Notes under the pieces: model-generated
Told to the model about the DNA's origin: nothing
Database searches by the model: none
What the model saw: only the letters and a program-made list of their open reading frames with translations
Shown here: positions 60,685-64,000 of the stretch, piece by piece
How the letters are laid out: each line of letters opens with the position of its first letter
Position numbering within the stretch: the stretch's first letter is position 1
Assembly: GCA_021325365.1 (NCBI GenBank)
Contig: JAJPHF010000014.1
Coordinates: 62,001 to 126,000, forward strand
Length of the DNA stretch: 64,000 bases
Source of the DNA: Pseudomonadota bacterium
GTDB lineage: Bacteria; Chloroflexota; UBA6077; JAJPHF01
Direction of reading: 5' to 3'
Program-made: the position numbers and the translations under genes

Positions 60685-61200
60685 ATGGTCCTCGACGAGC
60701 ATACGGAGCTGGAGCTAGAGCCGGAAGAGAAGCGTCCTTCCGCTCCGTTCTTCATCGATGAGAAGTGGTATGACGAGCACGGGCTGTCCTTCCACGACGT
60801 CGTGCAGGCGCGGATGTGCGAGGCCTGCCAGGCCCGCGCGGCCTCCGGTGAGGTAGCCGAGGAGCAGTACACCGACTACGACCCGAAGACCGGTCGTGCC
60901 TTCGTGCGCAAGCGCTCGGTGCCCTTCGCCAGCAATCCGGTGCGGCGCATCCACGATGACTGTTCGAAGAAGAAGGGCTTCATCACGCCCGACATGCCGA
61001 CGCTGGAGGCGGTGTTCCGCATCTACTTGGCGAACGGCAACCAGCCCATGCCGCTCACGCACGTGCGGGAGCAACTGGTCGACTGGTGCCCCGACGGGCA
61101 GTGCCGTTGGCTGCTACTCTCGGACGCGCAGCTCGAGCAGATGGTGGCCAACGACCAGTTCTACGGCTTCAAGCAGTTTGCGCGGCCAGGCGAAGGCTAG
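60685..61200 (+). CDS. conserved-looking hypothetical protein with Cys pairs
   Basis: Unrecognised 171-aa cytoplasmic protein. The N-terminus is acidic (HTELELEPEEKRPS). FFIDEKWYDEHGLSFHDVVQARMC leads into the C45-x2-C48 pair. C93 and C135/C140 (DWCPDGQC) follow. The Cys spacing suggests one zinc site. A Trp/Leu-rich C-terminal domain (RWLLLSDAQLEQMVANDQFYGF) resembles no family I know. GGAAAG precedes ATG 60685, and the gene is 63 bp behind yebC. Confidence 0.6.
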   Translation: MVLDEHTELELEPEEKRPSAPFFIDEKWYDEHGLSFHDVVQARMCEACQARAASGEVAEEQYTDYDPKTGRAFVRKRSVPFASNPVRRIHDDCSKKKGFITPDMPTLEAVFRIYLANGNQPMPLTHVREQLVDWCPDGQCRWLLLSDAQLEQMVANDQFYGFKQFARPGEG

Positions 61201-61224
61201 GGGGCGCTCGCCGATCGGCTAGCC
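61195..61224. terminator. convergent stop-codon hairpin
   Basis: GGCTAG (61195-61200) and CTAGCC (61219-61224) pair across 18 nt. Each arm contains a stop codon: TAG of the plus gene, and TAG (CTA on plus) of galU. A modest hairpin, no T-run. Confidence 0.4.
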
Positions 61225-62082
61225 CGTCTGCGTTCGCAGAAATTCCCGCAGGCCCGGCCCCACGTCGGGCCGCTTGAGCGCAAACGCGACATTCGCTTCC
61301 AGCCACTGGAGCTTGTCGCCCACGTCGTAGCGCCGGCCCTCGAACTCGTAGGCGCAGAGGCCCCCACGCGCGGCAATGCGGTTGAGCGCGTCGGTGAGCC
61401 AGATCTCTCCGCCCTTCCCGACGGGCGTTCGCTCCAGCTCCTCGAAGACGTCGGGGGTCAGCACGTACTCCTTGACGAGCGCCAGGTCGGAGGGCGCGGT
61501 CTCGGCCGGCGGTTTCTCCACCAGCTCGTCCACAGCGTAGGTGCGCGGGCCCACCGGGCGCGCGCGCGCCACGCCGTACTTCGGAATCTCCGCCTGGGGC
61601 ACGCGCATGACTGCCGCCACCGACTGGCCGCGCTGCTCGAACACCGTCGCGAGCTGCTTCAGCACGGGGACCTCCGCGTCCACGAGGTCGTCACCCCACA
61701 GCATCGCGAACGGCTCATCGCCGATGGCGGGCCGCGCACAGAGCACGGCATGGCCATTGCCGAGCGGCGCCGGCTGCCGCACAAAAATGAACTCTGCCAG
61801 GCCCTGGAGCCGCCGCAGCTCCGCTAGCTCCTGCTCCTTGCCCGCAGCTGCCAGCCGCGCCTCAAGCTCGTAGTGGGTATCGAAGTGGTCTTCGAGCGCG
61901 CGCTTGCTCTGCGCGGAGACGATGACGATCTGTTCGATGCCGGCGGCCACGGCCTCTTCGACCACGTACTGGATGACCGGGCGGTCGACGACCGGCAGCA
62001 TCTCTTTCGGCACGACCTTGGATGCGGGCAGGAAACGGGTGCCCAACCCCGCGGCGGGGATCACAGCTTTTCGCAATCGCAC
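61219..62082 (-). CDS. galU: UTP-glucose-1-phosphate uridylyltransferase
   Basis: Makes UDP-glucose for glycans and lipids; 287 aa. KAVIPAAGLGTRFLPASKVV with PKEMLPVVDRP is the nucleotide-binding signature, followed by QPAPLGNGHAVLCARP, LWGDDLVDAEVPVLKQL and VDELVEKP. GTG 62080-62082 has GGAGG 5 nt upstream. UDP-glucose could feed the GT2 and other glycosyltransferases of the window. Confidence 0.96.
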   Translation of the reverse strand: MRLRKAVIPAAGLGTRFLPASKVVPKEMLPVVDRPVIQYVVEEAVAAGIEQIVIVSAQSKRALEDHFDTHYELEARLAAAGKEQELAELRRLQGLAEFIFVRQPAPLGNGHAVLCARPAIGDEPFAMLWGDDLVDAEVPVLKQLATVFEQRGQSVAAVMRVPQAEIPKYGVARARPVGPRTYAVDELVEKPPAETAPSDLALVKEYVLTPDVFEELERTPVGKGGEIWLTDALNRIAARGGLCAYEFEGRRYDVGDKLQWLEANVAFALKRPDVGPGLREFLRTQTG

Positions 62083-62186
62083 GATGTCCTCCAGGTATTA
62101 CCCACGGCAGGTGCGCTTGACAGGTACGCGCAAAGGACGGCGCGGGCATCGGCCGCGGCGGCCTACGGGTCGCAACTCGCGTGCCG

Positions 62187-63341
62187 CTAGCCGGGCGCAC
62201 GCAGGATTGGCTCCTCGAACGGCAGGCTGTCCTCGGGCACCGCCGCCTGGCTCTGGACGACGGCCGCGGCGCGTAGGCGGCGCTCCTCGAGCGTCAGGCG
62301 GTAGAACGCTACCATGGCGACGACCACCCCGGCGATGGGTACGCCGAACAGCGCGCCCCAGAGGCCGGCCACTTTGGCGCCCACCAGCACGGCGACGAAG
62401 ACGAGCAGGGGATGCATGCCGACAGTCTGGCTCATGACGCGCGGGCTGACCACGTTGAGCACCGCGAACTGAGCGGCGACCAGCACGACGACGATCCACC
62501 AGACGCGGTCAGGATGGAGCAGCAGCGCGATGATCGCGGGCGGCAACACGGCCAGGACCGGGCCCAGGAAGGGGATCAGCATCACCAGGGCGGCGAAGAC
62601 GCTGGCGACCAGGGTGAAGTCCAGGCCGGCCAGGGACATCACCACGGCGGTCAACAGCCCGTACAAGCCGCCGAGGATGAGCTGTCCCCGCAGAAAGCCG
62701 CCGAACGCGCGCCTGACGCTCTCCATGAAGTAGATTAGGTCGTCACGCTGGTTTGGCGGCACCGCCTGGACAGCCGCGTGGCTGATGCGGCGTGTGTCCA
62801 GCATAAGGTAGACCGACAGGATGAGGACGATGACCACGTCCATGGCGGTGGCCGCGGCGCCCCGCGCGAACGCGACCACATTCGCGAGCAGTGGCGGGCC
62901 CAAGCCCTCCAGCCGGCGCAGCAGCTCCTGGTAGTTGCCCCAGACCTCTGGGTAGGGGTCGAAGCCCCGACTCGCAAGGTCCTGGTGCAGCAGCAGCGCG
63001 TAGGCCGTGGCGTTATCGACGTAAAGCGGCCACTGTTGCCCAATGGCGATGAGCTGGGCGACGAGGGCGGGAACCAGCCAAAAGGCGACGCCGACGAGCG
63101 CAGCCAGCAGGCCGAGGTAGACGACGGCGACGGCCGCGGGACGCGGCAGGCCCCGCCGCTCCTGCGCGAAAGCGACGGCCGGGTCGAGCATAAACGCGAC
63201 CAGCCAGCCGAAAAAGAAGAGGATCAGGATGTCGGCGAACTGGACGATTAGCGACCATACCATGCCCGCCAAATAGAGGCTGGCAATCAGGACGAGGAGT
63301 ATGGAGAGGGCGCGGAGCCAGGGATCGCGAATGCGGTCCAA
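62187..63341 (-). CDS. AI-2E family transporter / permease
   Basis: Multispanning protein of the AI-2E (PerM/TqsA) family, 384 aa. About eight helices: LILFFFGWLVAFMLDPAVAF, GLYGLLTAVVMSLAGLDFTLVASVFAALVMLIPFLGPVLAVLPPAIIALL (as several segments), and GMHPLLVFVAVLVGAKVAGLWGALFGVPIAGVVVA. Family members transport autoinducer-2 or ions; the substrate cannot be inferred here. It is followed after 104 bp by galU on the same strand. Confidence 0.85.
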   Translation of the reverse strand: MDRIRDPWLRALSILLVLIASLYLAGMVWSLIVQFADILILFFFGWLVAFMLDPAVAFAQERRGLPRPAAVAVVYLGLLAALVGVAFWLVPALVAQLIAIGQQWPLYVDNATAYALLLHQDLASRGFDPYPEVWGNYQELLRRLEGLGPPLLANVVAFARGAAATAMDVVIVLILSVYLMLDTRRISHAAVQAVPPNQRDDLIYFMESVRRAFGGFLRGQLILGGLYGLLTAVVMSLAGLDFTLVASVFAALVMLIPFLGPVLAVLPPAIIALLLHPDRVWWIVVVLVAAQFAVLNVVSPRVMSQTVGMHPLLVFVAVLVGAKVAGLWGALFGVPIAGVVVAMVAFYRLTLEERRLRAAAVVQSQAAVPEDSLPFEEPILRAPG

Positions 63342-63458
63342 CGACAGCTACCCCGGCACTGAGGCTCTCCGCCGGCAAGGGCGGGCTGCCAGCGGCCGGG
63401 CGCGGCGGGGGCGGCACGCCGCGGTCGCCGGGTTCGAATGTCCAAGCGTGGCGACGGT

Positions 63459-63464
63459 ATTGTA
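63459..63464 (-). promoter_or_regulatory. -10 box TACAAT of the AI-2E/galU unit
   Basis: TACAAT on the minus strand about 118 nt before the AI-2E gene start. No -35 consensus. Confidence 0.4.
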
Positions 63465-63521
63465 CGGGGCCTGCCTGGCGCCGGCAAGCGAGCGTCGCCT
63501 GGTCGGAACGGGGTGGACGTG

Positions 63522-64000
63522 ATGAGCGAGGCACGAGCCCGTCGATTGACCATCCTGCGGGCGGCCGGCCTGTACCTGGTGACGGACGACCGCCAAACGC
63601 CCGAGGCCCGGCGGCGAGTCGTCGCCGAGGCGCTGGCAGCCGGGGTACGAGTGGTGCAGCTGCGCGACAAGACGGCGATGGGGGGCGCGCTGCTGGCCGA
63701 AGCGGAAGACTTGGCCGCGCTCTGTCACGCGCATGGGGCTGTGCTGATCGTCAACGACCGGGCGGACGTGGCGGTGGCGGCCGGCGCTGACGGCGTCCAC
63801 GTCGGCCAGGGGGACCTGCCGCTGGCCGCCGCGCGCCGCGTGGTGGGTGACGACCTGCTCGTCGGGGTGTCGGCGTCCTTCGTGGAGGAGGCAGTGGCCG
63901 CCGAGCGGGACGGCGCCGACTACGTGGGCTTCGGCGCGATGTTCGCGACGCCGACGAAGGAGGATGCGGAGTACGCGGGGCCGGCGCTGCTGGCCGAGGC
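63522..64000 (+). CDS. thiE: thiamine-phosphate synthase (runs off the window)
   Basis: Joins HMP-PP and thiazole phosphate to thiamine monophosphate. About 159 residues are visible from ATG 63522. LYLVTDDRQ, VVQLRDKTAMGG (pyrophosphate/substrate), LIVNDRADVAVAAGADGVHVGQGDLP and ADYVGFGAMFATPTKED follow in the usual order. No TPP riboswitch was seen upstream, in the 180-bp divergent gap with the AI-2E gene. The C-terminus is outside the window. Confidence 0.94.
   Translation, partial: MSEARARRLTILRAAGLYLVTDDRQTPEARRRVVAEALAAGVRVVQLRDKTAMGGALLAEAEDLAALCHAHGAVLIVNDRADVAVAAGADGVHVGQGDLPLAAARRVVGDDLLVGVSASFVEEAVAAERDGADYVGFGAMFATPTKEDAEYAGPALLAE

Noticed and set aside
63342..63521. TPP riboswitch before thiE
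   Set aside because: No CTGAGA or other conserved thi-box segment in the short divergent gap.

Overview
The window is about 70% GC. Its gene order, frequent GTG/TTG starts, a Gram-positive-type LexA site and several hallmark genes suggest a member of the Chloroflexota (green non-sulfur bacteria), perhaps near the Thermomicrobia. These hallmarks are a VanW/peptidoglycan-binding-like protein, a baseplate-J-like membrane protein beside ruvX-mltG, MrfAB-like helicase/nuclease, bactofilin and EF-G2. The lineage is an inference: no rRNA or marker search could be run. The window is ordinary chromosome: no phage, insertion sequence, CRISPR array or plasmid gene was recognised.

Layout. 1-1753 (minus): thrC (partial) and hom. 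2092-7067 (plus): a GT2 glycosyltransferase, a Cys-rich unknown protein, a BtuF-like protein without signal peptide, and a flavin monooxygenase. 7525-11274: E1-alpha, E1-beta and E2 of a branched-chain 2-oxoacid dehydrogenase, with three palindromes between E1-alpha and E1-beta. 11580-16854: bactofilin and GT9 (divergent), tRNA-Pro(TGG), a Rad52-family gene behind a LexA-like box, a family-4-like uracil-DNA glycosylase, a small unknown gene and ilvE. 17113-21532: an FAD oxidoreductase, 3-hydroxybutyryl-CoA dehydrogenase, its catalytically degenerate paralogue, and a thiolase. 21864-29196: an unknown gene, a YfhO-like membrane protein, a PhtD-like binding protein, a VanW protein and Maf. 29573-37160: a B12-binding-type radical SAM protein, MrfB-MrfA-coiled coil (minus), trmD with an unknown gene, a zincin, and a 26-residue membrane protein (minus). 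37286-43612: GNAT, alaS, baseplate-J-like, ruvX, mltG. 43752-50498: the growth cluster rpsB-tsf-pyrH-frr-uppS-cdsA-dxr-rseP. 50715-56728: nusA-rnpM-infB-rbfA-truB-ribF. 56850-64000: EF-G2, rhomboid protease, yebC, an unknown gene, galU, AI-2E transporter family protein, thiE (partial).

How the genes work together. Three themes recur. Branched-chain amino acid and acyl-CoA metabolism is represented by ilvE, the E1/E2 complex, HBD and thiolase. DNA repair is represented by Rad52, UDG, MrfAB and RuvX. The translation and envelope core runs from rpsB to ribF.

The most unusual signal is non-coding. Three copies of a 74-bp palindrome (8738, 14717, 31072) and two of a 59-62-bp palindrome (8554, 56783) all sit between genes. 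Their terminal TA dinucleotides repeatedly form the stop codon of the adjoining gene. Also notable are a nusA leader with a promoter followed within about 20 nt by an intrinsic terminator, a LexA-like box on the Rad52 promoter, and a coupled 26-codon membrane-protein gene.
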